DNA from: Ctena decussata
Taxonomy: Eukaryota; Mollusca; Bivalvia; Lucinida; Lucinidae
Reading direction: 5' to 3'
DNA length: 64,000 nt
NCBI GenBank assembly: GCA_963989385.1
Contig: OZ022501.1
Span: forward strand, 19,182,102 to 19,246,101
In this document: positions 22,173 through 33,210 of the stretch, in pieces
Position numbering within the stretch: the stretch's first letter is position 1
Layout: the number at the start of each line of letters is the position of its first letter
Made by a program: the position numbers and the translations under genes
Notes under the pieces: model-generated
Told to the model about the DNA's origin: nothing
The model's database searches: none
What the model saw: only the letters and a program-made list of their open reading frames with translations

Positions 22173-23996
22173 CAGTTGGCCACTTGTACAACAACAGCTT
22201 GTCTGACTCGGACTTATGCAATTATCTTCGGATCATATAAGTACGAGTAAACTCGTGCTCAAGCGCGGATCAGCTCACATTTGATCGGCTTTATCACGTG
22301 AAGATCAAGTCGCATTCATCTGAGTAACGATCAAGTTGTACTTGAACAATAAAAATAACTGAGTTTGAACAGTACCTTGCGTAAGAATACAGGCGACTGT
22401 CCCTCGGTATATAATAGAAAGACCCATTCCTTGGCACATGTAAATACAGGACACCATGACCAGCCTGCGCACCATTACAGCCATATTATTCATATAAGCC
22501 GTAATTGCTGGCTAACATCCTACATGTACCATAGCCGTGTAGAAAGCGAGAAATCTGGAACTCAGGGCGTGAATTTGCAGGCTGATCTTGGCAGTGGCAT
22601 GTCCATTCGAAATTACAGGGCGTGCTTCCGGTATCTGCGACGGCAGGGACATATGCGCCCACATTCATTAAAGTTTCAGTTTTCATAGATAGGGAAGTAA
22701 ATGAAAGCTCATGTAAAGCGACCGTTTCTTCAGTATCATTTGTTTAGATTGCAAAACCCACTGGTTTGCACTATAATCACTGTGTGAGTCCGTCCGTTCG
22801 TCCATTATCAGTTAGCGAAAACGCTTATAACTCTTGAACAGCATTCTATATTTTGATAAAATTTTGCATACTTATACATGTCTAACGACTCGCATGCATA
22901 CCCGTCTTTTTTGATGGACGAGGATTTGCTGAGCACAAGTTGAAAATTTACGGTCAAGTAGTGAAAATGCTCATAACTCTTGAACCCCGTGGTATATATG
23001 CTTCAAATTTTGTATACTTATGTATTTTAACATTGTCCAGCCACAGCATGCAAAACGGTGACGAAAGTCTAAACAGTATTTCATGACCCACAGGACTGGT
23101 GTGCACTTTAATCGCTGTGCAAGTCCATCAGTCTGTTTGTCTTTCCGCTGTAGTCAGTGAGTGAAATTGCTCATAACTCTTAACCACATGGTGTAGTTTG
23201 ATAAAAATATGCATCATTCTACAAGAAATGACCAATTTCATTTCCATACATTCCTTCTGGCACCAGACACTGATTATTCTACATTCACCAGGGGTTGTGC
23301 ACATTACCATCATTGTATTAGTAATCATTGTTAGGAAAAAATCATCTGGATAACAAAGAAGTCAAAATTGGAATCTGTAGCACCCATCATGCACAGAATT
23401 TCACATATTTTCATATATTCCTGCTGAAACTTAGGGCTTACTTTTCTGCGTACATACAGGCTGTAGACCACAATCCACAGATGTAAAGACTGATCCGGTT
23501 CTACACATAGGTAGGCAGTCGTTCCGTGACGCAGACATATACTTAAAAGGAGTAGTTTTTGTCAAATGGTATCAGTTCAAATATAAAATCATAAAATGTG
23601 ACGACATCAAGCCTGTTCCGGACTTTTTTTTTTTTTGCCTTATCAAAAACCCTTTCCTGAAACATCAACTGTATCTTAATATATTCCATTTCTTTTAATG
23701 TCCAATACAAAATGATAATGTACTTGCCTATATCTAACTTTATTTAAGATCTAAAATACCGAAATGAGAAGACATATCAGGGACAAGTTACCCAAACCTG
23801 CTATGAAGCAGGTTTGTATGATCCGTACTTTCTGAGCGTCACTCACCATTTTATTATCGATACAAAAGCCAAATGAGCAAGAGTCAACCCTGATCGGAGT
23901 CGTGATCCTAACTTGAGTTTGTAAATCCGATCAGCTGAGATTCTCACCTGAGCACCACTCAACTCCTACTTATCCCGTTGTACAAGCGGCCAAGTG
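22173..23996. mobile_element. Non-autonomous DNA transposon, about 1.8 kb
   Basis: Left end CAGTTGGCCACTTGTACAAC and right end (reverse complement) CACTTGGCCGCTTGTACAAC form about 20-bp TIRs. Further inward similarity is weak (GATCAGCT phrases). The interior has repeated phrases GTCCGTCCGTTCGTCC and CTCATAACTCTTGAAC every 150-180 bp. No transposase and no obvious TSD. Confidence 0.6.
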
Positions 23997-24495
23997 TGTT
24001 CATCAGGTCTTAAAATGGGCATAGACTTTTACCTTCCAGAGTAAGAGGGCAAATACAAAATGCAGCTAAGCCTCTCACTTTGGGCCGATCATGTTGCTAG
24101 GGACATTGCCTGATGGTTTTAGTGACATTAAAATTTAGTGTCAATTACAAACCAAACCTCATCCTAGTTGCTCGTTTGTCCATTTTATTAATTTAAAATT
24201 GAAATATTAGTCAAAAAGTCCTGTTGCTATAAGAAAGATGCTGCTAATTTTCTTGTATGAGCTGAAAGCCTATCTTGTGAAAGTGAGGAAAATAGTCTTC
24301 TTGAATAATTAACTGGCTGGAGGTTGAGTTCTTATCCATGAGTTTGTTGGCATTATTTCTGGTTTCTAATAAGCTGCGGACAGCTGGTTTCTAAATCTTG
24401 CATTTGTTGTTGAAGCTCCCCTTGTTTGTTTCTCTCTGTCAAGCTGTGAAGATCTTGATTCAGCTGTTGCTTTGCCAACCACCATATTTCCTTAT
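23997..24495. other. Intron or spacer, no feature seen
   Basis: No gene recognised. Confidence 0.45.
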
Positions 24496-24731
24496 GAGCT
24501 GTGACAAGAGAAACCATACAAAGTGGTTGTGTGTCCAGCAAAGATTCAGATCAGCCTTGGCAGCCCAACAGTCTGATCAGAATCTTTCCTGTGTGTGTTA
24601 AGGCTAGCTAAGGGTCTAAGCTAGCTCCATGCGGACAGTGAAGACTCTGATCAGACTGGGCAGATGCCTAGGCTGATCTGAGTCTTCGCTGGGTACACAG
24701 CCACTGTGTTGGTTTTCTCGTGTAGCGGCTC
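24496..24731. repeat. Foldback MITE, family C copy 3
   Basis: GAGCTGTGACAAGAGAAACC at the left, inverted TTTTCTCGTGTAGCGGCTC at the right, 236 bp. Flanking bases do not match. Confidence 0.8.
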
Positions 24732-24934
24732 AGTTATTTCTTGCCTAATTACTGTTTATGATATCCTGAAAATTAACGAAACTTTGGATAATGTCAGTAT
24801 CCCAAAAAAAAGAGAAGTATGAAAGTTTGGGAGAATGTATTGTTCAGCAAATACTGTTCAACTGCAACAACCTCTCTTTCATGGGGCCACTACTACCCTG
24901 TGGGTATACTATTTGCCTACTCAAACTACAGTAG
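24732..24934. other. Short unique spacer
   Basis: Nothing recognised. Confidence 0.4.
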
Positions 24935-25640
24935 TGAGGTCGGATAAGCTAGTGATTACATTGTAATCATTAACTCCTCATTGCTGTGAGGTAGTTAAGA
25001 GTGGCACCAGTGATTACATTGCAATCATTAGCTCCTCTTTACTGTGAGGTAGTTTAGAGTGGTGCCAGTGATAACATTGTAATCATTAGCTCCTCTTTAC
25101 TGTGAGGTAGTTTAGAGTGGTGCCAATGAGTACATTGCAATCATTAACTCCTCTTTACTGTGAGGTAGTTTAGAGTGGTGCCAGTGATTACATTGTAATC
25201 ATTAGCTCCTTTTTACTGTGAGGAAGTTTAGAGCGGTGCCAGTGATTACATTGTAATCATTAGCTCCTCTTTACTGTGAGGTAGTTTAGAGGGGTGCCAG
25301 TGATTACATTGTAATCATTAGCTCCTCTTTACTGTGAGGTAGTTTAGAGTGGTGCCAGTGATTACATTGTAATCATTAGCTCCTCTTTACTGTGAGGTAG
25401 TTTAGAGTGGTGCCAGTGATTACATTGTAATCATTAGCTCCTCTTTACTGTGAGGTAATTTAGAGTATTTCCAGTGATTACACTGTAATCATTAACTCTT
25501 CACTACTTTGGGTTTAAAGTGGAGCTAGTGATTACATTGTAATCATTAGCTCGTCACTATCGTAGGTTTTAGAGTGGAGCTAGTAATTATAATCCTTAGC
25601 TCCTCACTTCTGTAGGTCAAGAGTAAGCTAGTAATTCTAT
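24935..25640. repeat. 58-bp minisatellite, about 12 copies
   Basis: The unit contains the perfect palindrome GATTACATTGTAATC, then ATTAGCTCCTCTTTACTGTG and AGGTAGTTTAGAGTGGTGCC. The period is 58-59 bp from about 25000 to 25470, with divergent copies at each end. It lies about 500 bp upstream of the PDE4 exon. Confidence 0.92.
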
Positions 25641-25647
25641 TATAAGC

Positions 25648-25710
25648 CACGTCCCGACATGACCATAGCTGTTTACTGTGGACGTTAAGCGATCAATCAA
25701 TCAATCGTCA
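25648..25710 (+). repeat. SINE S1 3' tail fragment
   Basis: CACGTCCCGACATGACCATA, CTGTGGACGTTAAGCGATCA and an (ATCA)n tail match only the 3' end of S1. Confidence 0.75.
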
Positions 25711-26131
25711 CCTGTGGAAGAGACATTGTTATCATTATCTACTCACTAGTATGGGTTTAAAGTGGACCTAGCAAATTTTTTAAAACTCCTCACTACTGTG
25801 AGTTTACAGTGTTTAGTCACCAGCTCCTCACTACTATGGGTTGAGTCCAGCATTTGAAAAAACACAAATGGTGTGCTGCATGTTGGTACTTGACAGTTTC
25901 TAGAATAACTGGTGAAAAGTCCTGAAAGAAATATAAAAGTACTAAACAACAACAAGGGATATCTCTCATGCAGAATCACTCACATACAACAATCAGATTG
26001 GATTGCAGATGTAGAAGGACTTTAGTTAAGATTCCTAGAAAAATATGGAGATGTACCCATACCCTGCCTGAATCACAGCTCATATTGTATTTTCCAAAGA
26101 TGAGTCTGATGTTTGTTATCTCTCGTTTCAG
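25711..26131. other. Intron upstream of the PDE4 UCR1 exon
   Basis: Ends in the splice acceptor TTATCTCTCGTTTCAG at 26116-26131. It includes decayed copies of the 58-bp minisatellite up to about 25840. Confidence 0.6.
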
Positions 26132-26314
26132 TTTTGATGTTGAGAATGGGGCATCAGGAGGGAGACCAGGACTTGAAGGCAGCAGTCCATCAGGCGGGCT
26201 GGTACTACAAAATCTACCTCAGAGAAGAGAGTCATTTCTGTATCGCTCGGACAGTGATTATGACATATCTCCAAAATCTGTATCCAGGCATTCTTCTGTT
26301 CAGAGTGAACAACC
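26132..26314 (+). CDS. PDE4: cAMP phosphodiesterase PDE4 (dunce), UCR1 exon
   Basis: A 183-bp exon between acceptor TCTCGTTTCAG and donor CC|GTAAGT. It encodes (C)[10 protein letters not shown]...GLVLQNLPQ followed by [19 protein letters not shown] and ends SSVQSEQP. This matches the start of upstream conserved region 1 of animal PDE4 enzymes, where vertebrates have FDV(E/D)[17 protein letters not shown](L)SPK and a Ser-rich SRNSS stretch. RRES is the known PKA site that activates long isoforms. PDE4 hydrolyses cAMP to AMP; UCR1 mediates dimerisation and control of the catalytic domain, which is not in this window. The exon starts with the last base of a codon and ends two bases into one, so its 183-bp length preserves phase. 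A proposed 5' partner exon is at 8608-8888. Later exons were not found up to 64000, implying a long intron or a missed small exon. Confidence 0.95.
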
Positions 26315-26351
26315 GTAAGTACTATGTGATGTTTTCTTACAATGTTACATA

Positions 26352-26456
26352 CCGTAATGTGCTTAAATATTGGGACACCTTAAACAATTAATTTTCCATT
26401 TGTCCCAAATGGAAAAGTCATTATTTTAAAGTGTCCCAATATATACAACATTACGG
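26352..26456. repeat. Mariner-like MITE, family A copy 3, beside the exon
   Basis: CCGTAATGTGCTTAAATATT...AACATTACGG with TA at 26350-26351 and 26457-26458, 105 bp. It starts only 37 bp after the PDE4 exon end, within the 5' part of the intron. It is the best-preserved copy of the family. Confidence 0.9.
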
Positions 26457-26458
26457 TA

Positions 26459-27091
26459 ATCAAATGACACAGCAATACAACTATGAAAAAACTTTTCACA
26501 AAACCAGAAAATTTGATAAAATGGATCAGAAAGCAAATATGATATAGCACCATGAACTATACTGCCATGAACTATTCTTGTTCTTGGATTATTGTAGGCT
26601 AACTGGTTATAAGGGTAATTTTGATTTTGATTATAATTTCGATTGGTCAATATTGTCCCCTCAAAATAACTTCAAAGTACATGCATACTTTTGTTGTCAC
26701 AACGTGCTAGCAGCAATAAAGGAGATCTCTCTGACTTTGAAATATATGCATTCTTTCTCGTAGGTGACTCACTAGTATTTAAAGGAAATAGTATTCTCTC
26801 TAAAGGGGGCAATTTCTGACCTTCAAGAAAACCCCTTCTGTTAGGAGGGTTTATATTCCAGTTCTGCAGAAATTGTCTCGGAAACCTTGTAAAAGTGGCT
26901 GTGAAGCCTTGGTGGTACCTTAAAATTGCAAGAGTTGGTGCTAAAGTGTCAGTATTGCTTGCAAGGTCGTGACATTCTGTTACTGTGAAGCAATTTGTAC
27001 TCGGAGAGTAATTCTGCTGAAAATGTGTCTCCCTATTATTACAGTCTCAATTTATCATTGCAATGACAGTTACATCATCACAGTGCATTAA
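26459..27091. other. PDE4 intron, no feature seen
   Basis: AT-rich, no gene or repeat recognised. Confidence 0.5.
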
Positions 27092-27098
27092 CAGAATC

Positions 27099-27299
27099 CA
27101 TAGCTCCAGATATGGCAGTTTCGGAAGATAATTCTGAAATAACTTTTTTATTTCTCAACGAAAACCTACATTGTGACCCCTCATTAGAACTGTCTCGGCG
27201 AGACGGTTCTAATGAGGGGTCACAACATAGGTTTTCATTAAGAAATATGGATAATTATCCCTAAATTATCCCTGTCACCTCTTCTTATCTGGAGCACTG
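27099..27299. repeat. hAT-like MITE, family B copy 3
   Basis: CATAGCTCCAGAT ... TCTTATCTGGAGCACTG. The perfect central hairpin includes TGTGACCCCTCATTAGAAC, GTCTCGGCGAGAC and its complement. CAGAATC flanks both ends (27092-27098, 27300-27306), a 7-bp TSD candidate. Confidence 0.88.
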
Positions 27300-27476
27300 C
27301 AGAATCGTTGTCTTACAGAAACAATCAAGAGTGCCTCGGCTAGACAACAAATTTTCTCATTTTTCTGCTTCTCTGAACAGAGTCAATAACTTTGATAATG
27401 GAACTAAAAAGCTTTTTGAGATAGAATCGAAACAAAGATCATCAAGCATAGGTCAAGACTCAACTTCCATGCATAT

Positions 27477-27703
27477 GAGCTGTGACACGAGAAAACCAAC
27501 AAAGTGGTTGTGCGCCCAGCGCAGACTCAGAACAGCCTGGGCATCCGCCCAGTATGATCAGAGTCTTCTCTGTCTGTATGGAGGTAGCTTAGACCCTTAG
27601 CTACCTTTTAAGCGCTTAGGGAAGAATCTGATCAGATGCCAAGGCTGATCTGAGTCTACGCTGGGCGCATAACCACTTTGTTGGTTTTCTCGTGTCGTGG
27701 CTC
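27477..27703. repeat. Foldback MITE, family C copy 4
   Basis: GAGCTGTGACACGAGAAAAC ... TTTTCTCGTGTCGTGGCTC, 227 bp, with an 8-10-bp loss near the right arm. No TSD. Confidence 0.85.
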
Positions 27704-29579
27704 AATTATAGTTTTTTGAAATACAGTTGTGTTTGTAGCGCAAACAGTGCAGGTAGTCCAGCTCTGAACTGTAAGATTGAACAGATTGTGGCTTGACCAG
27801 CCGTATGAACTCTACCCCACTTGCTATGATCCTGGTCAGTCTACCAAAGACTACCTGATGGCATCAGGAAGGTGTGGTAACGCCTGAATAGATGCCTAGA
27901 CAGTAAGAACAGAAAGAAAAAATAAAGATAAAGAAAAAAAGTAAAGAATAAGTGAAAGAAAATTAAAATGTCAATTTCCGGGGCAGGCACATGATATTGT
28001 TCCAACGTTGATGTGAGGCTAAACACACTAATGATGTCGCATGGACGTTGGTGCGATGTCATTTCGACATCTTGTGCCAGCTGGGAATGTGGCTGAACAC
28101 AATGTAAATAAGTAGAAAGGCGCAAAATTATAAAAATATATGTAAAAAGAATGTAAACATTGTGTATACTGTAAAAACACAGATCAGCCGCACAGCTTCT
28201 CAGATTAATTGAGGTCTTCAATTTCCTCAGTGTTTATAGATTGCAACTAAAAAAGGAGTATGCATATCAATGCATAGGCTGACCTGAGTGTTGCCATTTA
28301 ACACATACCTAGTCAAAGAACATTTTAATGTGATACCAGTCATATGTAATAGAATTGCCTTACTTTTGTATCAAAACAAGTTTCCAAATGTCATTAACCT
28401 GCCTCATTAAGGTGATTTTGAACGAGATCATCAGCCTTTGATTTTTTTTTGTGGAGAAGTATTAATATTACCATATTTTCTTTTAAGATTACAACATATA
28501 TTTGTGTGCTGTAGTAAACATCTCAGCAAGTTACAGACAACCTTATAACCAGTTAAAGCCTCAATATAATCTGTGAATATTTTATGATGAAGAAGATTAA
28601 GACAATAAATTAAAAAAAAAATCATTCTCAAGAAAATAACTAATTTGTTGTTTCAGTTTCCTAAGATGGGCTGCATTCTCAGTTATATTTAGAGAGGTGT
28701 TGTTTCAATTCTCGTAACCATGCCAAAAAGTATGTTTAGAGAGACTTGTAATAATGGTTATGTAAGTCAGTTTAAATGAAACCTTAATTTGATAAAAATG
28801 CTATCTGTTAAATTGTGACTTAGTATGATTCAAGTCCATTTTTGCATCTTTTTTGGTAATACGCTTAAAGGCCAAGATACAAAAGGAGCAGTTTGTAGTT
28901 AAACTTTTTAGCACCTAGTTGATAATGGCAATAGCCCTCTCTCTGTCTTAGCATGGTTCCAGTTCAAAGGTGGTGGATTCATTATCATCTTACACATGTA
29001 AGAATCTCACACCTGTATCTGGACCCACTAACTATTCAGTAGATAATCACCACTGTTGCTGCTGATAAGTATTATGTATACATATTAAACTGATACCGGT
29101 ATAACCAATAGATGTAATGCTAAGTGTCCCATATTGCAAACAGTAAAGACTCAGATCAGTTGGATGCAACGTAGTTTATACCCTCCTTATACTGGCAAAG
29201 AATGGACTTGTCCGAACTGTGAAAGAAAATATTATTTCGGAAAGTTTTTTTTTTTCTTCTGCTTTTTAGTTGTGACACTTACTGATCAGATGCTTCCCTG
29301 TTTGTATATTGCCAGTCGAATAGTTTGGCATTTACTATTTTAAAACAACTAATATGATGATCTGGCATTTTTAATAATGCATTTTCAATGAGGTTTTACT
29401 TTGTTTGAATTGGAAAAACTGGGGTAAAAGAGAAGAAGGAGCTACCATGGAATAATTCTGAAATTTTTGGAATGTTTCAAACTATGATTCTTAGATAATT
29501 AAGCTGTTACAACATTAACAATGGTTTCTACAGGTTTTGATCCGCCTGCATATCTTTGTAGTTTTGCATTCAAAAGCTG
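27704..29579. other. PDE4 intron or spacer, no gene seen
   Basis: The 126-aa minus-strand open frame at 27841-28221 is hydrophobic, low-complexity translation of an A-rich strand and carries no domain. Nothing else recognised. Confidence 0.5.
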
Positions 29580-29640
29580 TAGATAGTGTAGATCACAATA
29601 GGAGCAGTCTGATCTAGGTCTGTACTGTTCGCTCCAGCCT
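29580..29640. repeat. Family G-like half element
   Basis: TAGGAGCAGTCTGATCTAGG and GTCTGTACTGTTCGCTCC match the right arm of the 40354 hairpin; the left arm is decayed. Confidence 0.5.
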
Positions 29641-29804
29641 GTCTGTCCCAATATTTAAAATATTTACAGTATTATGAAAATTTGGAATAAGATCATGCAA
29701 GCACCTGTAACATGGAGTCAGAATACAGACTAGTGAAGGAGCAGAGGGCCTTTAAAGCTCAGTACATTATGCAAGAGTATACATGTATCTAAACCATCAG
29801 TTCA

Positions 29805-29965
29805 AGTAGCTCAGTGGGTTTAGCATTGGTCTGCTGATCTAGTGGTCCTAGGTTTGATACCCAAAATCTTCTCATTTGTACACAGTGTTCCCTTGTGCAC
29901 AGCCTTTCATTAATCCTGATATGACTGAATCACAGTGAAGCCCAGGACATCGGATTCATCCATCC
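29805..29965 (+). repeat. SINE, family S2 copy c
   Basis: Head AAGTAGCTCAGTGGGTTTAG with GATCTAGTGGTCCTAGGTTTG (tRNA-like A and B boxes), body CAGCCTTTCATTAATCCTGA, tail CATCCATCCATATAGC. This copy shows the uninterrupted site used by family D in copy S2d. Confidence 0.8.
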
Positions 29966-30229
29966 ATATAGCTAAACAAATGGATGGAAATCACTCCCTT
30001 TTTTTCGACAAGAACATTTATGTGATCGGATTAAAATAGATATTAACACTCTTTATCGCACTGTACAAACTCATTTCACACACATTCCTATACTTTTGTT
30101 CCAGCTAACCCCCTTCAGCACTTGGTTCGGCGGAACCCGTCTGATGTCCCCCTCGGGGGTTAAGGCGTAAAGGGAGATAGATAGACATGACAAATTTCAT
30201 TTGAAAGCAAATTTTCTAACTGTGAACAT
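29966..30229. other. Spacer
   Basis: Contains GTCCCCCTCGGGGGTTAAGG followed by AGATAGATAGAC. No gene. Confidence 0.4.
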
Positions 30230-30860
30230 GCTCAAAATGATATGGTAACGGGTACCCGGGTACCCGCGGGTAACAGGGATTCCAGTACCCGGGTACAAAA
30301 TCTCTACCCGTTCCAGCCCTGGTGGGTACTCCATGATATTTCCAAAAGTTGATTTTTTGATGTCCGTAAATCTCTTTATACATCTAATATTCTCAAGATT
30401 TTTGGATATCCATAATTTGATAAATGGATATCCATAATTCGAGTTTTGATGTCCAATTTTCGAATTATGGATATTCAATAGCCATCATGATTTCCAAAAT
30501 TTCATTTTTACATATCCATAATTCTGCTTTTGATATCTGTAATAATCCGATTTATGGAAATTACAAAATCAGATACCCATGAATCGAATTATTGACATAC
30601 AAAAATCGAATTATGGATGATGACTATCCGCACTTAGATGGTTGCTGTGTATCCGAAAAATAGAAGTATGGGGTTTTAAAGTAAAAAATGAATTTCAGAC
30701 ATTGAAAAAATCGATTTATGGATATCAATTTAATTCGATTTTTTTTATATTAAAAATTATTTAGTTTAGCCATAATACTTTTTGTGATACCACAAAAAGA
30801 ATATTGGATAATTGTGGATATCCTGAACAAATTATGAATAGCCAAAAAATATGAGAATAT
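30230..30860. repeat. GGTACCCG palindromic tract and ATGGATATCC low-complexity repeat
   Basis: GGTAACGGGTACCCGGGTACCCGCGGGTAA at 30245-30274 and AGTACCCGGGTAC at 30287 are self-complementary repeats. From 30355 to 30860, phrases such as TTATGGATATCCATAATTCG recur in both orientations. Non-coding. Confidence 0.65.
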
Positions 30861-31731
30861 ATAGAAAAAGGAAGTGACAAGTTGCCCCCTCAGTTTTCTG
30901 GGGTATGGAACTACAAATTGCTTGACCATGGACCAGGAGGATTAAAAAGGCTGGCTGTTATAATCATTTTGGGAAAATAAGATGCTTTAATAAAATGACA
31001 GTATGTAGACTTATACTGCCTGAATGACGCAGGCTGGTGATTGTCAGTTATATGCTGCAAACTAGGAAGAAGGAACTTCCTAAAACAATGAAACTGTGAA
31101 ACTTATCAAAGTTTCAGGTCTATAGCAAAAAAGGAGGATAAAATCACAAGACTTGGCATAAAAAGAAAGTAAAGTTACAGAGATGTAGATGTTCAATCTA
31201 GTTTGAGTTATGCTTCTGCTGCTTTGAGTATGGTTTCGATTAAAAAAATTCAACATTCAAAATTAGAAAAAAAAGGAATTAAATTTTAACCATACTTTTA
31301 GGCCTTGGAAATCGTACATACACCTTGTTTATTTTAGGGCTATAAATAAACTTTTAAAATTAGCTATGCAGTCAAAAAAAGGCTATGTACATGATGTGTG
31401 TCTCCATTCGTTCTTTGAACATTCCATTAGTACTGTATTTGCTTCATCAGTAAGTTCTTATGATGTTAGCTCTGGATCTGATTATCTGTCCATATGTGTT
31501 CTTGTTCCTTTGTCTAAAATGGAGATAATTTATGCATATACCTGCAACCAAGATTGTCTGTTAATTTGGCAACATTAGGTCCCAATTAATGAACTTATCC
31601 CTATTATGCTACATTATTAACACCTATTAGCCAACTACAACCTGCTGCTGGTGTATCTTGGCCTTTAATATTGTATAAATATATTTCCATAGTAAAGTAG
31701 TATTAATTAGAATATTAAATGATAACAGTTA
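30861..31731. other. Intron or spacer, no feature seen
   Basis: No gene recognised; the 70-aa open frame at 31366 shows no domain. Confidence 0.45.
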
Positions 31732-31881
31732 CATGTCTTAGGAGACCCTAATAAACTTGGGGGAGAAACACAAACACATACCAATGGTATGTGTTTGTGT
31801 TTCTCCCCAAGTTTATTTGGGTCTCCAATTGCTATGTGTTTGTGTTTTTCCCCCAAGTTTATTTGGGTCTCCTAAGACATG
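31732..31881. repeat. Foldback element with a duplicated right arm
   Basis: The left arm CATGTCTTAGGAGACCC...CAAACACATACC is followed by two consecutive inverted arms (GGTATGTGTTTGTGTTTCTC...GGGTCTCC, then CTATGTGTTTGTGTTTTTCC...GGGTCTCCTAAGACATG). The outer arm extends 9 bases further than the inner one, so the outer pair defines the true ends. Confidence 0.75.
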
Positions 31882-33015
31882 AAAATGTTATGATTCGAAT
31901 ATACCATTCCTTTTTATCTTCCTTCTCGAAGTGGTCAATTCTAAAAGGAAAAAATGCTCCTGTAGGAGCAAGCTCTTTCTTCTAAGAGTTAATCCCTTTT
32001 CAGAAATGTTTCATTGTGTGGGAAAGCAAACAGGAAGTCAGAAAAATTGTTTCCCTTGGAAAAATGGCCAAAAACATGGAGATGCACCTATACATCTGAA
32101 GAAGCAGGAAGGTCACCTCAGGTTGAAGAGTTCTGTAGAAGAAGGAATTGTTCCCCTTCTACAGTTGTACTTTGAAAGGGGAGTAGATTGTTTCCCTTAT
32201 AGGCAGTTCATTGTCAGTAACTTCTATTTGAGTGGTATCCACTCACCTTTATAGCTAAATTTATTATGAATCCCCACTCTTCCTTTCCTTCCTTCTTTAC
32301 TTATTGATGCACTGGCAACAAAACCTCCAGAGGTAAGTTTTTTGAGGTTCAAGATTGGACAATGTGACCAGAGCCTACTAGTCATGTGGCCTCAGTTCCA
32401 AGATCATTATAGAAAGGCAGAAGGGAGACTTGTGGAGAAACAAGAAACCCATGTGGTGGTTATGACTGTACAGATAGGTGATTTTGATTGTGGAGATGGT
32501 TGGTTATGGTTGTGGAGATGGCTGGTTATGGTTGTAGAGACGTTGACCTGATCATTTCTTCTATGGTACAAGTTGGAAGGCAGTTATGATGGTGTTGATG
32601 GTACAGAGAGTGGTGTTAAGGTAACCTTTCTTTAAAAATAACAGAATTATACAAATGCCAAAACTACTCTATGTATTTGGACTGCTAGCAAATATGATCA
32701 GGTCTGCTTTATGTACCATCCTACTATTGGTTGTATGAAGCAACTTAAATTTAATTTAGATGAATTCAAGAAATGAATTAAGGGAGGGATTAAGGTGTTT
32801 TGCAACATCTGCAAGGGAGATCACTTTGACATTGCATTATTTACCTTCCCTTTCATTGGAAGCAACTCTTTAAGGCAAGAATTTGCTCTCACTAGAAAGC
32901 AAATTCTTGCCTGTTAAAGACAGCCTCCCTTTGTAGAAGGGATTCACCTAGCAGAGAAACAAATAATACCTTGATGTCCAGTTGCATAGAGTAATTATGG
33001 TACAATAAAAATTTT
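31882..33015. other. Intron or spacer, no gene seen
   Basis: Contains dispersed GAAGCAACTCTTT and TTTGAAAGGGGAG phrases also seen near 34130 and 42095 (old decayed repeat), and a hairpin GCAAGAATTTGCT/AGCAAATTCTTGC at 32876-32910. The 107-aa frame at 31931 has no domain. Confidence 0.45.
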
Positions 33016-33210
33016 GAGCACCAATACAACAAAACCAACAAAGTAGCATGAGCTTTCGTCAAAGACAGATTAGCCTGGGCAGCTGGCTAGTCTAATCAGA
33101 GTTTTTCGCAGTAGCTAAAGGTCTGAGCTACCTCCATGCTGACTCCAGGCTGATCTGAGTCTTCCCTGGGGGAATATGCCACTTTTGTTGGTTTTGTTGT
33201 GTTGGGGCTC
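33016..33210. repeat. Foldback MITE, family C copy 5 (decayed)
   Basis: ACAACAAAACCAACAAAGT at the left, inverted CTTTTGTTGGTTTTGTTGTG at the right, 195 bp with internal deletions. Confidence 0.7.

Noticed and set aside
24935..25640. CRISPR-like array of palindromic repeats
   Set aside because: Units are contiguous with no unique spacers and the genome is eukaryotic; simple minisatellite.
27841..28221. 126-aa membrane protein on the minus strand
   Set aside because: Hydrophobic run is the translation of an A/G-rich tract; no start context or homologous pattern.
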